Numbered from the stretch's first letter, positions 37,681-47,668 are shown. The stretch: 64,000 nucleotides of DNA from Arenicellales bacterium (GCA_951813075.1 OX638343.1:62001-126000), one strand, 5' to 3'. Made by a program: numbers and translations. Notes: a model not told the origin generated them from the letters alone.

Positions 37681-39042
37681 TTAAAGGAGATATTCGGCCG
37701 CCGCATCAGCAGCATCCAGTCCACTTCGTAACGCGGCGTTTGCGGACGGCATTCCCATATAGTCGCCAGCGAGTAACAGTCCCCCAATGCCTCCAAGGCC
37801 TTCCTGCCGCGTGCGATACAGTGCGGTCATAGTACCACCGGGCGAAAGACACATGGCCTCCGGCCATCGGTGGACATGAGTAAATAGCGGTTCGCGGGAC
37901 ATTTTTGGGACGTATCTGACGACTTCCGAGAGGACTCTCTCCAGTATCTTTTCATCGCTCAGCGAGAACAGCTCCTCCGCTTGCTGGTCAATCACGAGTG
38001 CGTCAATGAGGGCCGTTCCCTTAGGCACTGTCTGCGGCGCTAGCACTGCGGCGTTGCTCATACCGGTAACGAGTGCCCCCGTCTGTCGAGGAAAACTCAC
38101 TGCATACCAGTCCGGTGGAAATGGGCTGGAATCGAGGCCGAAGAACACGCGGCAACACTTGGAATAGGTTACCCGGCGCAGAGTGTCGCGAACGGCAAGC
38201 GGTAAGTCGGGTGCGATATCTAGAGCTACACTTGCGGTCGTTGCGCAGATCACCGCATTGGCCTCAACGAAACCGGCATCAGTGACGACTCCCTTTGCAG
38301 CTCCATTTTCGAGCACGATGCGCCGTACCGGCGTGGACAACCTGAGGCTTGAACCACAGGCCTCCACAAGCGCATCGACGAATGCACCCATGCCTCCTTC
38401 GGGCAAGACTGGCCACGCAACACCGTTCATTCCGAAATGCCAGAGCGTTGCCATCGCATAGGCAGCGCCGACCTGTTCCGGATGCGCAAACGTGTAGCCG
38501 GACAAACCCGGCCCGAACAGCCATTCGAGACAATCGGTTCCGATCTTGGATTCGAAGAACTCGGTGGCACTCTCGTCGGTATCGAGATCGAGCATCCGCG
38601 AATGATCGTCGAAACTTAAATCGTCCTTTCGCGCCTGAAGCATCCTGGCGAACTTGGCGACCTGCCACATTCCCTTGGGAGACAGCAGTTGAAACGACAG
38701 CATTGTTCGCGCTGTTTTCCACAGACTGCTGGGCCGGTTGTCGCCGTAGAGACCGTAAAATCGGCCGTTACGGTAAATTCCGCTATTAATTGGAACAGGT
38801 GTCCGTCTCAAGGGGACACCGAGTTGATCTGCCAGCTGATTTGCGGTTGCGAATGTTTCGAGAAATAGGTTGGCACCGAGATCAATCTGAAACGCGTCGA
38901 CTACCTTCCGTACAACCCTGCCGCCGGGATGCGCAGCCGCCTCGAGCACACTGACGTCGAACCCATTCTTGCGGAGGGCGCAGGCGGCCGCCAGCCCGGC
39001 CAAACCAGCACCAACGACGAGAACTTTCTTTTCACTCACCAT
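37681..39042 (-). CDS. FAD-dependent oxidoreductase, protoporphyrinogen oxidase/amine oxidase-like
   Basis: A flavoprotein with the N-terminal Rossmann motif VLVVGAGLAGLAAACALRK, then EAAAHPGGRVVRK, and a C-terminal FAD segment LLLAGDYMGMPSANAALRSG. I choose the ATG at 39042 (453 residues), which places the Rossmann strand at the start; an ATG at 39108 would add 22 residues without family support. The gene is the last of operon 2, behind the exporters. It may dehydrogenate azolines or act on an isoprenoid; homologues include protoporphyrinogen oxidases and phytoene desaturases. Confidence 0.8.
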   Translation of the reverse strand: MVSEKKVLVVGAGLAGLAAACALRKNGFDVSVLEAAAHPGGRVVRKVVDAFQIDLGANLFLETFATANQLADQLGVPLRRTPVPINSGIYRNGRFYGLYGDNRPSSLWKTARTMLSFQLLSPKGMWQVAKFARMLQARKDDLSFDDHSRMLDLDTDESATEFFESKIGTDCLEWLFGPGLSGYTFAHPEQVGAAYAMATLWHFGMNGVAWPVLPEGGMGAFVDALVEACGSSLRLSTPVRRIVLENGAAKGVVTDAGFVEANAVICATTASVALDIAPDLPLAVRDTLRRVTYSKCCRVFFGLDSSPFPPDWYAVSFPRQTGALVTGMSNAAVLAPQTVPKGTALIDALVIDQQAEELFSLSDEKILERVLSEVVRYVPKMSREPLFTHVHRWPEAMCLSPGGTMTALYRTRQEGLGGIGGLLLAGDYMGMPSANAALRSGLDAADAAAEYLL

Positions 39043-39207
39043 TACGATCTGATTCCCCGGTATCGCGATTTCCGACACTGACTCCGCCAAGTCTGAGAAC
39101 CGCTGCATCTCTTTGATTTATCATTGCAATCACCATCGGCTAGCAACGCAATTGCTGGCAATTTCGCACACCAGGTGTTCCATCGCCAAGGAGGCGGCCC
39201 GGTCCTC

Positions 39208-42147
39208 TCAAGTCTCCTGACGGCGGACTAGTTCACGGAACACACCTTCAGTCGCGATCAATTCATCGAAAGTCCCTTGTTCAACGACCTTGCCTGACTG
39301 CATCACATAGATGCGATCTGCTTGAACTAATGTGGAAAGACGGTGTGCAATAACTATCCGTGTCATGGGCAACTGTGCCAGTTGGTTCATAACCTTGGAC
39401 TGACTGTCGTTATCCAGAAAGTTTGTTGCTTCGTCGAGCAGAAGGATTCGAGGATCTCGCGCCAGTGCGCGGGCGATCATGATCCGTTGAGTCTCACCCC
39501 CTGACATGACACTTTGGCTGTCACCGACGCAGGTTAGCATCTGCATCGGCATGTTTGAAATTTCCTCTGCGATGAATGCGTTTTTTGCGGCATGCCATAC
39601 GGTGTTGGCATCAATGTTTTCCGTGTCAGCAGCGATGTTGTCCCACAGATCCTGTGGATGGAGTCCGGTCTTTTGGGGGACCACGCCAATCTTCTTGCGC
39701 ACCTGTTTGACGTTCAGTTGTCTCAAATCGCGTCGATCGTAGTACACCGTTCCCGTGGTCGGTTCGTTCAAGCCAAGTGCAATTCGGAATAGTGTGCTCT
39801 TGCCGGATCCCGACTCACCGGCAATTGCGATAAATTCGCCTCGCCGGGCGCGGATCGATACATCATCGAGTATCAACGGGCCCGCAGGATCATACCTAAA
39901 GGAGACGTGGTCGAATATTAGATTTCCACCAAGATCCTCAACGGGTTCCTGGCCTCCGCTTGTTTCAGGAGGCTCGGCGAGAAATGGCCGGATCTGGGCG
40001 AGTTCAGGTGCGACCGCGGCGACCGCGGCGAATGAGTTACCTAGACGGACTACCCCCGACACGAACAACAAGAACGCGGTGTAGATGATCAGGAACTCTC
40101 CCACCGCGAAGGTCTCCGGACCACGTGACGACACGGCCGCCAGCACTACCGCTCCGGCAAGTAGTGGTAGCGCGTTGCCAAATGCCCGTAATCGAGCATC
40201 CCAAGCACCAAGTTCCAATTCGGCGCGTTGCTGCTCACCGTAGTGGCGGGCCCACACCGCGTAGGCGGACCCCTCCGCGCCGTCGATACGTAGTTTGGAA
40301 ATTCCGTTGATGAACTGGAACAGCACACCGGTGAGGCGGTGAGACGCGCGGATCATCCGCTCATAGGGAGAAACTTGCCGCAGACCAAGGACAAGAGTCA
40401 CGACAAGAAACAGCAATCCGGATGCAGCAGTAATACCACCCAGAATGGCATCGTAGAAGAAAATAACCACAAGCACTGGCAAGAGAAAAATGATCGACAA
40501 AACATTGTTAGCGGCCACACCCTGAATGGTGTTGCGAAGGCGTTGGAACGCCATTCCTCGCATGGCGCGATTGGCGGAAGGGTATCGATGCAGGAAATTG
40601 AGAGGCAGCCTGAGCAAGCGATCCCAGAAAGCCGCTTCAAGCCGGGACGCGACATACCCTTCAATGCGCATGAGTGCCATTCCTTGCAGGATGTGAATCA
40701 ATGCCCAGATCGCGGCAAACGCCGCCAGCCCTGCGGTCACCGTATACAACAGGCTCAGATCCCCGGTCGGGATTACCCGGTTCACGACGAACCCCAGCGC
40801 GACCACCGATACCAACATGATCAGGCTGCTTGCCAGTCCTGCCGCTGCAAAGCGAGCGAGGCTTGCGCTGACTTTGTTACTGAAAATTTTTATCAAGTCA
40901 ATCGGCCGGAGCGCGGTGGGCTCGAGCGGCCGGTAGAACAGCCAGGCCTCGTCCATGAGGGAATCCGCGCGTTCAGCTGTAACCTGAGTTGACTGTCCTG
41001 TGGCGGGATCGAATATTCGATAACGTCCCAGCAGCCCGCCGGGTAACAAGGCCACCGGCTCACCGTCATCTGCGCGAAATGCCAGCATAGCACCACTGTC
41101 ACCCATCCACCAGCGATTCATCCCGTCAAGCCGTACCTTTCGTCCGCGCACACCCGATACATTCAATATGTCGACCAAGTCAGGTGGGATTTCGGGTGAT
41201 TCCGTTCTTGTGGGCCACTTGAATTTGATTCCTTCTCGCCGACCGATGACTTGAAGAGCAATCGCCAAAGCTGGATCGCCGTCCTCAACTCCTGTTCGTT
41301 TCGATAGACCGGGCACACTGAACAGTTGACGACGGGCACGATCCTCTTCGACACGGCGAACTGCTGTACTGGCTCGTTCCAGATTGGCTTGGTCTACGAC
41401 CGTGAGCATTCGGTTGATTTGCTCTGTATCGAGGACGAGTTTATGGAACAGATTCAACGCGGGTAGCAGTCGGCCATCATCGGCTAGCGTTTTCGAGGAA
41501 AGAATCGCAGGAAATTGTTGCGCTGTCGTCAGTTTGAGCCAACTATCGGAAGTAATTGGCAGTACATCTGTGGTGGGATCATCGCTAAGAAATCCAGCAT
41601 CGACTTCGATCAGATCCATGAAGAGGCCTACGTTCGGTAATGATTCAGGCACCTGTACCCATACAACCCCACGTCGTGCGGAAAATGTCTTACCTGCCTC
41701 CATCGGGGGATGCCCCGCTTCCACGAGAATATCCGGTGTCGGCGGGTAAATAATGTCCCGCGACAGTGCGGCGGATAAATCAATGATCCACGTATCGACC
41801 AGTTTCACCAGTTCTGCGCGGTCGACTAACGCCAGATCGTCGACCGACAATCGACGCAATATGGTACCCGACAACCCCTTTGCAACCAGGCTCAGCGTCG
41901 TTTCCCCCGATTGCGGCGCGACACCGGGAAGCAAACGGCCTGCTTCGGCGCGCATCAGTAGCTCTAGTGCTGTTTGTTCGACCCCGTTTTTCCGTTCGAC
42001 GATAAAGATATCCACTGCGCCAGATTCTACGAACCACACGCTATCGGGATCGTCCAATTCCAGCGGTAAATTTCCAGCGTTGGGTACCGCCGTACCCAAC
42101 GAGACTGCGAGGTCGGTGATAGATTGGCTGCTCGAATCCATCATCAT
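39208..42147 (-). CDS. NHLM-type bacteriocin ABC transporter, permease/ATP-binding
   Basis: A 979-residue ABC exporter. The N-terminal ~450 residues are the extra domain found in the NHLM permease/ATPase family. Then come six transmembrane segments and an ATPase with Walker A GESGSGKSTLF, signature MSGGETQRIMIAR and Walker B RILLLDEATNFLD. I start at the ATG at 42147, one base after the stop of the upstream transporter, instead of the 80-base-overlapping ATG at 42228. With the next two genes it makes the NHLM export set. Confidence 0.85.
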   Translation of the reverse strand: MMMDSSSQSITDLAVSLGTAVPNAGNLPLELDDPDSVWFVESGAVDIFIVERKNGVEQTALELLMRAEAGRLLPGVAPQSGETTLSLVAKGLSGTILRRLSVDDLALVDRAELVKLVDTWIIDLSAALSRDIIYPPTPDILVEAGHPPMEAGKTFSARRGVVWVQVPESLPNVGLFMDLIEVDAGFLSDDPTTDVLPITSDSWLKLTTAQQFPAILSSKTLADDGRLLPALNLFHKLVLDTEQINRMLTVVDQANLERASTAVRRVEEDRARRQLFSVPGLSKRTGVEDGDPALAIALQVIGRREGIKFKWPTRTESPEIPPDLVDILNVSGVRGRKVRLDGMNRWWMGDSGAMLAFRADDGEPVALLPGGLLGRYRIFDPATGQSTQVTAERADSLMDEAWLFYRPLEPTALRPIDLIKIFSNKVSASLARFAAAGLASSLIMLVSVVALGFVVNRVIPTGDLSLLYTVTAGLAAFAAIWALIHILQGMALMRIEGYVASRLEAAFWDRLLRLPLNFLHRYPSANRAMRGMAFQRLRNTIQGVAANNVLSIIFLLPVLVVIFFYDAILGGITAASGLLFLVVTLVLGLRQVSPYERMIRASHRLTGVLFQFINGISKLRIDGAEGSAYAVWARHYGEQQRAELELGAWDARLRAFGNALPLLAGAVVLAAVSSRGPETFAVGEFLIIYTAFLLFVSGVVRLGNSFAAVAAVAPELAQIRPFLAEPPETSGGQEPVEDLGGNLIFDHVSFRYDPAGPLILDDVSIRARRGEFIAIAGESGSGKSTLFRIALGLNEPTTGTVYYDRRDLRQLNVKQVRKKIGVVPQKTGLHPQDLWDNIAADTENIDANTVWHAAKNAFIAEEISNMPMQMLTCVGDSQSVMSGGETQRIMIARALARDPRILLLDEATNFLDNDSQSKVMNQLAQLPMTRIVIAHRLSTLVQADRIYVMQSGKVVEQGTFDELIATEGVFRELVRRQET

Positions 42148-42148
42148 T

Positions 42149-44371
42149 CTAGCCTGCGTGGACAAGTCGGTGGTAGAGGCCGTTCTGGTCGGCAATAAGT
42201 TCGTCATGGGTACCGCGTTGGACTGCATCGCCTTTTTCGAGAACGATTATTTCATCACAATCCTGGATCGTGCTCAGCCGGTGTGCTACGACCAGACAAC
42301 TCACACCGCGGCTTCGCAGCGCATCGTCTACGGCTTGTTCGGTGACAGCATCGAGTGCGCTGGTGGCTTCGTCGAGAATCAGCACTGTCGGATTGCCCAC
42401 TAGTGCGCGGGCTATTTCCAGCCGCTGGCCCTCGCCTCCACTGAAATTGCCCCCGTCTTCGTTGACCGGAGCGGCATAGCCGAGCGGTCGGTCAAGAATT
42501 TGCGTATGGATGCAAGCATCCTGTGTTGCTGCAACAAGAATGTTGTCAGGAACCGCAGAATTCCACAACGTAATGTTTTCGCGTACCGTCGCAGAGAACA
42601 GAATAGGTTTCTGATCCACTATCGAAAGGGAGCGCACCATCACTTCATTAGGGATATTTTCACGCGGAAGGCCGTCGAACAGTATTTCCCCTGACCACGG
42701 TTCATAAGCACCGGAGACGAGAGATGCCAATGTTGACTTTCCAGATCCGCTTGCGCCAATAACCGCGATTCGCTGGCCTGGTTTGATGACCAAATTGAAG
42801 TCCTTGATGAGCGGCTGACGGCCCCGGTCGTAACCGAAGGTTACATCGCGCAGTTCCACATGGCCGGTCAGTTTCAGGCGACCGTTCAATGTGGCGGTAG
42901 CATCTGATTCTGAATCTAGACGCCCGAACCGTTCGTCTTCCTCAGAATCCATAATATCTTCGAGACGCTGCAGTCCGATCGCGAGTGCCTGCCAGCCATC
43001 GGCGAATTCGGCAAATTGCCCAAAGGGAATCAGGAACATTCCCGCCAAGATATAGATTGCAACAAGTGTGCCAAGGGTCATTTCTCCGGTCATGACTTGG
43101 TTCGCCCCAATGGCCAGCACCGCCGCGTGGGTGAGGATCATAAACAGCCCTGGTACTGCGGCGTTTATATGGCCAATTTCAACAAATCGTTGCCGCGCCG
43201 CTAATTCGCGAGCCTGATAGCCGCTCCAGCGAGAGAAAAAACTGTCGTCCGACGCTGTCATCCGTAGGTTATCGGCCTGGTGCAGCATCAGCATACCGAG
43301 TCCGATCAGCATGCTCTGTTCTCGCCGCATCAAGTAGTTCACATCAGTACGCGTACGCTCAATCAAATACACAACCACGGTGTTCAACACTGCCAGACCG
43401 AGAACGACCAACGCCAGCGTCGTATCATAGGCCAACATAGCAACCAGAAATACCATGCTCATTGCCATTTCGATCACGAGAGCGACGAAATGGTTCTGAA
43501 GTCCTTGTGATAATTTGTCAATTGACAGGAGTCGATCAGTCAGATCGCCGGCAAGTCGGTGGCTGAAATACTCCACTGGCAACCGCAACAGTTTTGACAG
43601 GCAACGATTGCCGACCTCAATCGACATTTGGACCGACAAACGCTTCATGCATTGCTGCTTGAGCAAGCTGAGCCCAAAGATCAGGACGGCGGCCGTTGCC
43701 AGAACGCCTGCCGCGAGGGTTCCCCACTGCTCGGTTCCGCCTAATACGCGGTCTACGAACAGGTTGAGCAACACTGGCGTGATCAGGGCTAGCAAGGCCA
43801 TCATCAGTCCGCAGACCAATACGTAAGCCAGCGAGATGCCGCTTCCATGGAACCAAGACGGGAGATGCCGGAACATCCCCGGCGGTGCGCCTCCGCGCTG
43901 AAATTCCGGTTTGGGACTCAAGTGCAATGCAATTCCTGAGAACCCTTTGGCGAATTCTTCCAACGATACCCTCCGGCGACCCATCGCCGGGTCGTTCAGG
44001 TACGCGTATTTGTCGTCAAAGCCCTCCAGAATCAAAAAGTGGTTCCATTCCCAAAACAGAATCTGCGGAAGTGGCATGTTCTTAAGGTGCCGAACGTTCA
44101 CGCTGCGGCCGGCGCATTTGAGGTTATAGTATTTGGCTGCCCGCGCGAGACCTGCTGCTGTAGAACCGTCCCGACTTACCCCGCATCTGTAGCGTAGTTC
44201 ATTCAAGGGCACCCAGAGCCCGAAATACGCCAGCACGCTTCGGAGGCATGCAGCACCGCATTCGGTCATATGCATCTGCATCACCAGCGGAGTCATCACC
44301 CGCCGCTTGCGTTGTTTTTTGGCTTTCGCCCACTTTGATGGTGCCAACAGGCCGAAAGGGAAGGGCGACAT
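42149..44371 (-). CDS. NHLM-type C39 peptidase/ABC transporter
   Basis: A 740-residue leader-cleaving exporter. The N-terminal C39 peptidase has its catalytic Cys in MTECGAACL (residue 38), His in WEWNHFLILEG and Asp in LNDPAMG. A six-helix permease and an ATPase follow (Walker A GASGSGKSTLA, signature FSGGEGQRLEIAR, Walker B VLILDEATSALD). The substrate should be cut after AAG of the three precursors in this locus. It lies just upstream of the second ABC gene. Confidence 0.9.
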   Translation of the reverse strand: MSPFPFGLLAPSKWAKAKKQRKRRVMTPLVMQMHMTECGAACLRSVLAYFGLWVPLNELRYRCGVSRDGSTAAGLARAAKYYNLKCAGRSVNVRHLKNMPLPQILFWEWNHFLILEGFDDKYAYLNDPAMGRRRVSLEEFAKGFSGIALHLSPKPEFQRGGAPPGMFRHLPSWFHGSGISLAYVLVCGLMMALLALITPVLLNLFVDRVLGGTEQWGTLAAGVLATAAVLIFGLSLLKQQCMKRLSVQMSIEVGNRCLSKLLRLPVEYFSHRLAGDLTDRLLSIDKLSQGLQNHFVALVIEMAMSMVFLVAMLAYDTTLALVVLGLAVLNTVVVYLIERTRTDVNYLMRREQSMLIGLGMLMLHQADNLRMTASDDSFFSRWSGYQARELAARQRFVEIGHINAAVPGLFMILTHAAVLAIGANQVMTGEMTLGTLVAIYILAGMFLIPFGQFAEFADGWQALAIGLQRLEDIMDSEEDERFGRLDSESDATATLNGRLKLTGHVELRDVTFGYDRGRQPLIKDFNLVIKPGQRIAVIGASGSGKSTLASLVSGAYEPWSGEILFDGLPRENIPNEVMVRSLSIVDQKPILFSATVRENITLWNSAVPDNILVAATQDACIHTQILDRPLGYAAPVNEDGGNFSGGEGQRLEIARALVGNPTVLILDEATSALDAVTEQAVDDALRSRGVSCLVVAHRLSTIQDCDEIIVLEKGDAVQRGTHDELIADQNGLYHRLVHAG

Positions 44372-44497
44372 CTGGGTTATCTGACTACTACTTGAGAAAA
44401 GCCTAACTTAAGCAGCCTCTTTTGCATGGGCGAGGTGCGAAGTGCCACCCACAATTGATTGATGATGTTCAAGTCGTCAATCCAAGCATTTTTTCCC

Positions 44498-45454
44498 TTA
44501 GGAAAGGCTGGGTATGAGCAGTGAAATAGGCGGTACCTCACCTAGAATTATCCGTACCCGACATGAGGTGCCGTTCTGCACAGGAAATTCAGGCACTTGG
44601 AGGAGCGTAATATCAATTCGATGCAGAGAATTCTCGGTCGCTGGTTTTATAGTCGCAAGCCAATCTGGTAAAGGCCCGGCTGTGACGGAACTCACCTCAC
44701 CGATCAATATCTGTCTGTCACCGTCGGGTATTGCCACGTCCACTGTAGCTTGCATGCCTGGGTTTATGCTTTGCGCAATGCCCGGAGCGGTTCGCAGCAC
44801 CGCATGATTCGCCCCGGCCTCAGCGTCTGGATTACTTCGGATCCGCGCGACAGAAGTGCCAGCAGGGACAAATTCTCCGGGTGCTGAGTTCAATTCCATG
44901 ACTTGGCCTCCAGTATGTGCGACGATCATCTCCCGCGCCCCGCGCCCCGCTTCCATCTCCAGTAGCGCCGCGTGAGCTCCTTCCATGTGCGACAGAATAG
45001 ATGAGATGTTGTCATTCTCCGCCTGTGAGGCTCTTTGCTCCAAAAGCTCCACCGAGTGGCGTAAGACAGCTAATTCACGATCCAGTTGCGGAACGCTCTG
45101 CCGGGCGATATGGTCGCCAGCCTCTACATAGTCCCCCGGGGACACAAGAAATTCAATTAGATGTCCGGGTTCGACCGAAACTACTTCGTGGCGCACCCCA
45201 GGTTTGATCAGCACACCGTCAACCGTGATTCCATGCTCGATGCGAGCGAACAGTGCCCAAGCGAGCGACAATAGAATTAGCACGATGGTAAGGGTAAAGA
45301 CGATTCGCTCGTGAGGTGCTGTTACGGTAAGCAGAACATCGAACTGACGACGCTTACTTCTACTGGAAGCGGCTCGGTCCAGACGCTCAATAGCCCGCAT
45401 TATTCGTAACTCCAGAATATTGGCAAGTTTGATCGGCGAATAATGTAGTTGCAC
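44498..45454 (-). CDS. HlyD-family membrane fusion protein (NHLM type)
   Basis: A 318-residue periplasmic adaptor. A cytoplasmic N-terminus of about 50 residues is followed by one transmembrane segment (VFTLTIVLILLSLAWALFAR) and a coiled-coil/lipoyl-like body (VELLEQRASQAENDN). Biotinyl-lipoyl and barrel parts follow. It is the first non-precursor gene of operon 2, 289 bases after precursor 2, and links the ABC transporters to the outer membrane. The start is a GTG. Confidence 0.8.
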   Translation of the reverse strand: MQLHYSPIKLANILELRIMRAIERLDRAASSRSKRRQFDVLLTVTAPHERIVFTLTIVLILLSLAWALFARIEHGITVDGVLIKPGVRHEVVSVEPGHLIEFLVSPGDYVEAGDHIARQSVPQLDRELAVLRHSVELLEQRASQAENDNISSILSHMEGAHAALLEMEAGRGAREMIVAHTGGQVMELNSAPGEFVPAGTSVARIRSNPDAEAGANHAVLRTAPGIAQSINPGMQATVDVAIPDGDRQILIGEVSSVTAGPLPDWLATIKPATENSLHRIDITLLQVPEFPVQNGTSCRVRIILGEVPPISLLIPSLS

Positions 45455-45743
45455 ATGCCAGCCGCACTGAACCTCGAATTTGTGACAGACTACTCAAATC
45501 GGGATTTTGGGATTTACGCAATGAAGTAAATCCTTATAGCACAAGGCATATAACAATTTCCCGATTTCACCTTCTGGGTGAACGGCAAGACTACCTGGGC
45601 TTGCAGAATCGAATCAACTGTTGCCATTCAGAATGGACACCAGCGTGAGGGCATCAAAATGCATGCCTTGACCGCCATGTGGGCCAAGGCATGTCATCAA
45701 GCACCCGGTTTCCTCAACGATCGCGCGCCGAGGAAAGACATGT

Positions 45744-46019
45744 TCAGCAGCAACAACGCCCTGCTGCAATCGCCTCAAGCTGCTCCTCACCAATCTCGGT
45801 GACCGGCAGCGACAGATGCAGTGTCTGTGCGTCGCTCTCGTGCACCTCCACATGAACGTCTTCAGGAAGGTCAACTCCCAGTTCCTGGGAGATCGCATCC
45901 TTGGGGTTTGAAACCAGTAAAGACCGAAAGTCCTCATCGCTGATAGCTCGGTCAGTGAGTTGACGACGCATATCGTCTGCCGATTGTAACGGAGTCTCTG
46001 CAAAAGATTGCCAATCCAT
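45744..46019 (-). CDS. NHLP-type RiPP precursor peptide 2
   Basis: A 91-residue precursor with the same leader, AAG site and Arg-Cys-Cys-Cys core as precursor 1; differences lie at residues 30, 53, 55, 56 and 58. It has the ribosome binding site GAGAGG nine bases before the ATG. It heads operon 2, the HlyD/ABC/FAD genes. Confidence 0.85.
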   Translation of the reverse strand: MDWQSFAETPLQSADDMRRQLTDRAISDEDFRSLLVSNPKDAISQELGVDLPEDVHVEVHESDAQTLHLSLPVTEIGEEQLEAIAAGRCCC

Positions 46020-46060
46020 ACCAAATAACCTCTCAAGAACAAGTGATAAATTGGATTCTG

Positions 46061-46090
46061 ATTATAGGCATCCATCCGAATAACTGTCAA
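46061..46090 (-). promoter_or_regulatory. Consensus sigma-70 promoter of precursor 2
   Basis: On the minus strand, TTGACA (46085-46090) and TATAAT (46061-46066) are both perfect, separated by 18 bases, and lie about 40 bases before the precursor ATG. It is identical in plan to the promoters of copies 1 and 3. Confidence 0.85.
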
Positions 46091-46206
46091 TCCAATGACT
46101 TGATTTTGGGTAAACGCCGGTCTTTTGGATTAGTTTCCATTCCTGTCCCAATGTTCAGCCAGCAAAACAAAACTACTGCCTCATCTGGTTCAGTCTCTAC
46201 CGGTTG

Positions 46207-46374
46207 ATTATCATCACCGAAGATTCAAACGGAGACTACCATCGCTACTTCTCGCGCTTTCCTTTCGACAGGATTAAACTGCTCTGTACCGACCCACCGT
46301 ATCTGAATTCCACCCGCAAGGCTCTCAGGCATAACCGCTACCGCTACGATTATGAGGATAAAGACCATTTGTAG
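46207..46374 (+). pseudogene. Fragment of a DNA adenine methylase (D12 class)
   Basis: The plus strand reads RIKLLCTDPPYLNSTRKALR and then YRYDYEDKDHL before TAG. This is the catalytic DPPY motif region of D12-class (Dam-like) adenine methylases, often carried by phages. Neither the SAM-binding start nor the C-terminus is present. It is a short relic between two RiPP genes; the rest of 46106-46528 shows nothing I can name. Confidence 0.55.
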
Positions 46375-46528
46375 CTGTTCGCAGTATCCCGGCATTTCTC
46401 TGAGTTGATTTCACCTTATCGGGCGCGATGATGCCAACCGCTTCCAGCCATATCGCCAGCAAGTGCCAAATTTCGTTTCGCGAAAGCGTCGATGCCGTGC
46501 GGGCTGGATATTACCTTGGTGAATTTCC

Positions 46529-47668
46529 TCAAGTTCCGCTGCGCGGCCAACGAGCCATCAACAAGAACACATAAGCATTGACCTGCGAGACGCCATCTTC
46601 AGTTAGCACGATCTCGAAATGGTGAATGCGTTGCAGGAGCAGAAACGGGCCTGAACGGCCGATTAGCGTTTTTGCTCCTGACGACCATTCGGCTAGCCCT
46701 GAAAGTCTTTCGGGAATAGCAAGACATTCCTCACGCAAACCGTCGATGAGTTCCTTCCAACACGCTTTGTCCTTAAACCATCCCGTACGGTCGTAAATCG
46801 TATTCGCCGAAAAGATCTGTAAATCGAGAGTTGGTTCCAGGCCGGCAGTGCCGACGTCAATTCGGACTCCCATCTGCATCTGGGACAAGGCACCATGCGC
46901 TTCGAGGCGCTCCAGCACATTAGCAACTGCTGATCGCCGTCCGGGCCAACCAGCGCGTTCCAGAAATGCCATGATATCGCGTGAATTAACGAAACCCAGC
47001 ATTGCGAGCCGAAGAAACCTGCTTCTTGAAGGAATTACGCCAATGGCTCCGACACGTGTGTCCGGTTCCATCGCCAGATAGGCGCGCTCGGCGTGCCGAC
47101 GTTCGGTCTCATCTGGCACCCGGTTCATAGCGGACATCACTGCATTGAATGCCAACTGAAAATCCCCGATCCGCTCACCGGAAAGGTCGTTGATCAGCGT
47201 CGGGCCAATGGGGTACAAAAAGATCCCCGGCTCTCCTTGTACCTGCCGCTTCGGATCGATGTCGTACTGTAGTAAAACCCTGTCGCCCACGATACGCTGA
47301 AGAGAGGAGGCTTCCACTCCTGTCTCGCCCAAGAGAGAAGCGATACGCGCGAACGACGGGTCTGCGTCGTTGGACGTTACCTTGTCTTTGAAGAATGCTG
47401 CTGATTGGGTTCCACCCAACAACGACAGGTCAAGCAACGCAGCTGGGTTTGATTCATCAATCGGAAACCCCACCCACAGGGGAAAACCCGCCAGTGTCGG
47501 GGGGAGTTCACGCGCACTTTCCACCAGTTTATCCCAGCTCTCGGGATCGATCTGCAATGAGGAGAAGTATCCTTTCATTCGCGCCAGCAATTCTCCCAGG
47601 GAACCAGCCTCTTGAAAAAGCTGGTCTTCATTGGCAGCCCACTCGTCTGCAAAACTCATAGCCAACAT
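46529..47668 (-). CDS. Orphan protein B of the RiPP locus (paralogue of A)
   Basis: A 379-residue protein paralogous to the one at 36410-37537: similar length, EPGIFLYPIG, ERAGWPGRRSAV and the C-terminal RIHHFEIVL followed by YVFLLMARWP. No known domain, signal or transmembrane segment was seen. It is the last gene of operon 3, after the RND exporter and DUF2236 gene. As each operon 1/3 has one copy, they may act as a pair or on different steps. Confidence 0.6.
   Translation of the reverse strand: MLAMSFADEWAANEDQLFQEAGSLGELLARMKGYFSSLQIDPESWDKLVESARELPPTLAGFPLWVGFPIDESNPAALLDLSLLGGTQSAAFFKDKVTSNDADPSFARIASLLGETGVEASSLQRIVGDRVLLQYDIDPKRQVQGEPGIFLYPIGPTLINDLSGERIGDFQLAFNAVMSAMNRVPDETERRHAERAYLAMEPDTRVGAIGVIPSRSRFLRLAMLGFVNSRDIMAFLERAGWPGRRSAVANVLERLEAHGALSQMQMGVRIDVGTAGLEPTLDLQIFSANTIYDRTGWFKDKACWKELIDGLREECLAIPERLSGLAEWSSGAKTLIGRSGPFLLLQRIHHFEIVLTEDGVSQVNAYVFLLMARWPRSGT

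Larger units (their letters stand above)
45583..46105 (-). repeat. Precursor cassette, copy 2 of 3 (about 520 bp)
   Basis: This copy matches the cassette at 51590-52111 almost base for base over 520 bases, including promoter, precursor and two downstream hairpins. The hairpin nearest the stop (45709-45736) has arms TTTCCTC / GAGGAAA. A second hairpin (45662-45693) has 9-base arms CATGCCTTG / CAAGGCATG; in copy 3 one pair changes to a wobble pair in RNA, so the fold is kept. No transposase or terminal repeats accompany the cassettes. Confidence 0.85.

Noticed and set aside
45614..46090. 158-codon minus-strand frame covering precursor 2 (and its like at 51621-52097)
   Set aside because: It runs through the precursor gene in another frame and starts in the promoter; the copies are kept only because the cassette is duplicated. 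The 91-residue frame has the leader, ribosome binding site and AAG site.
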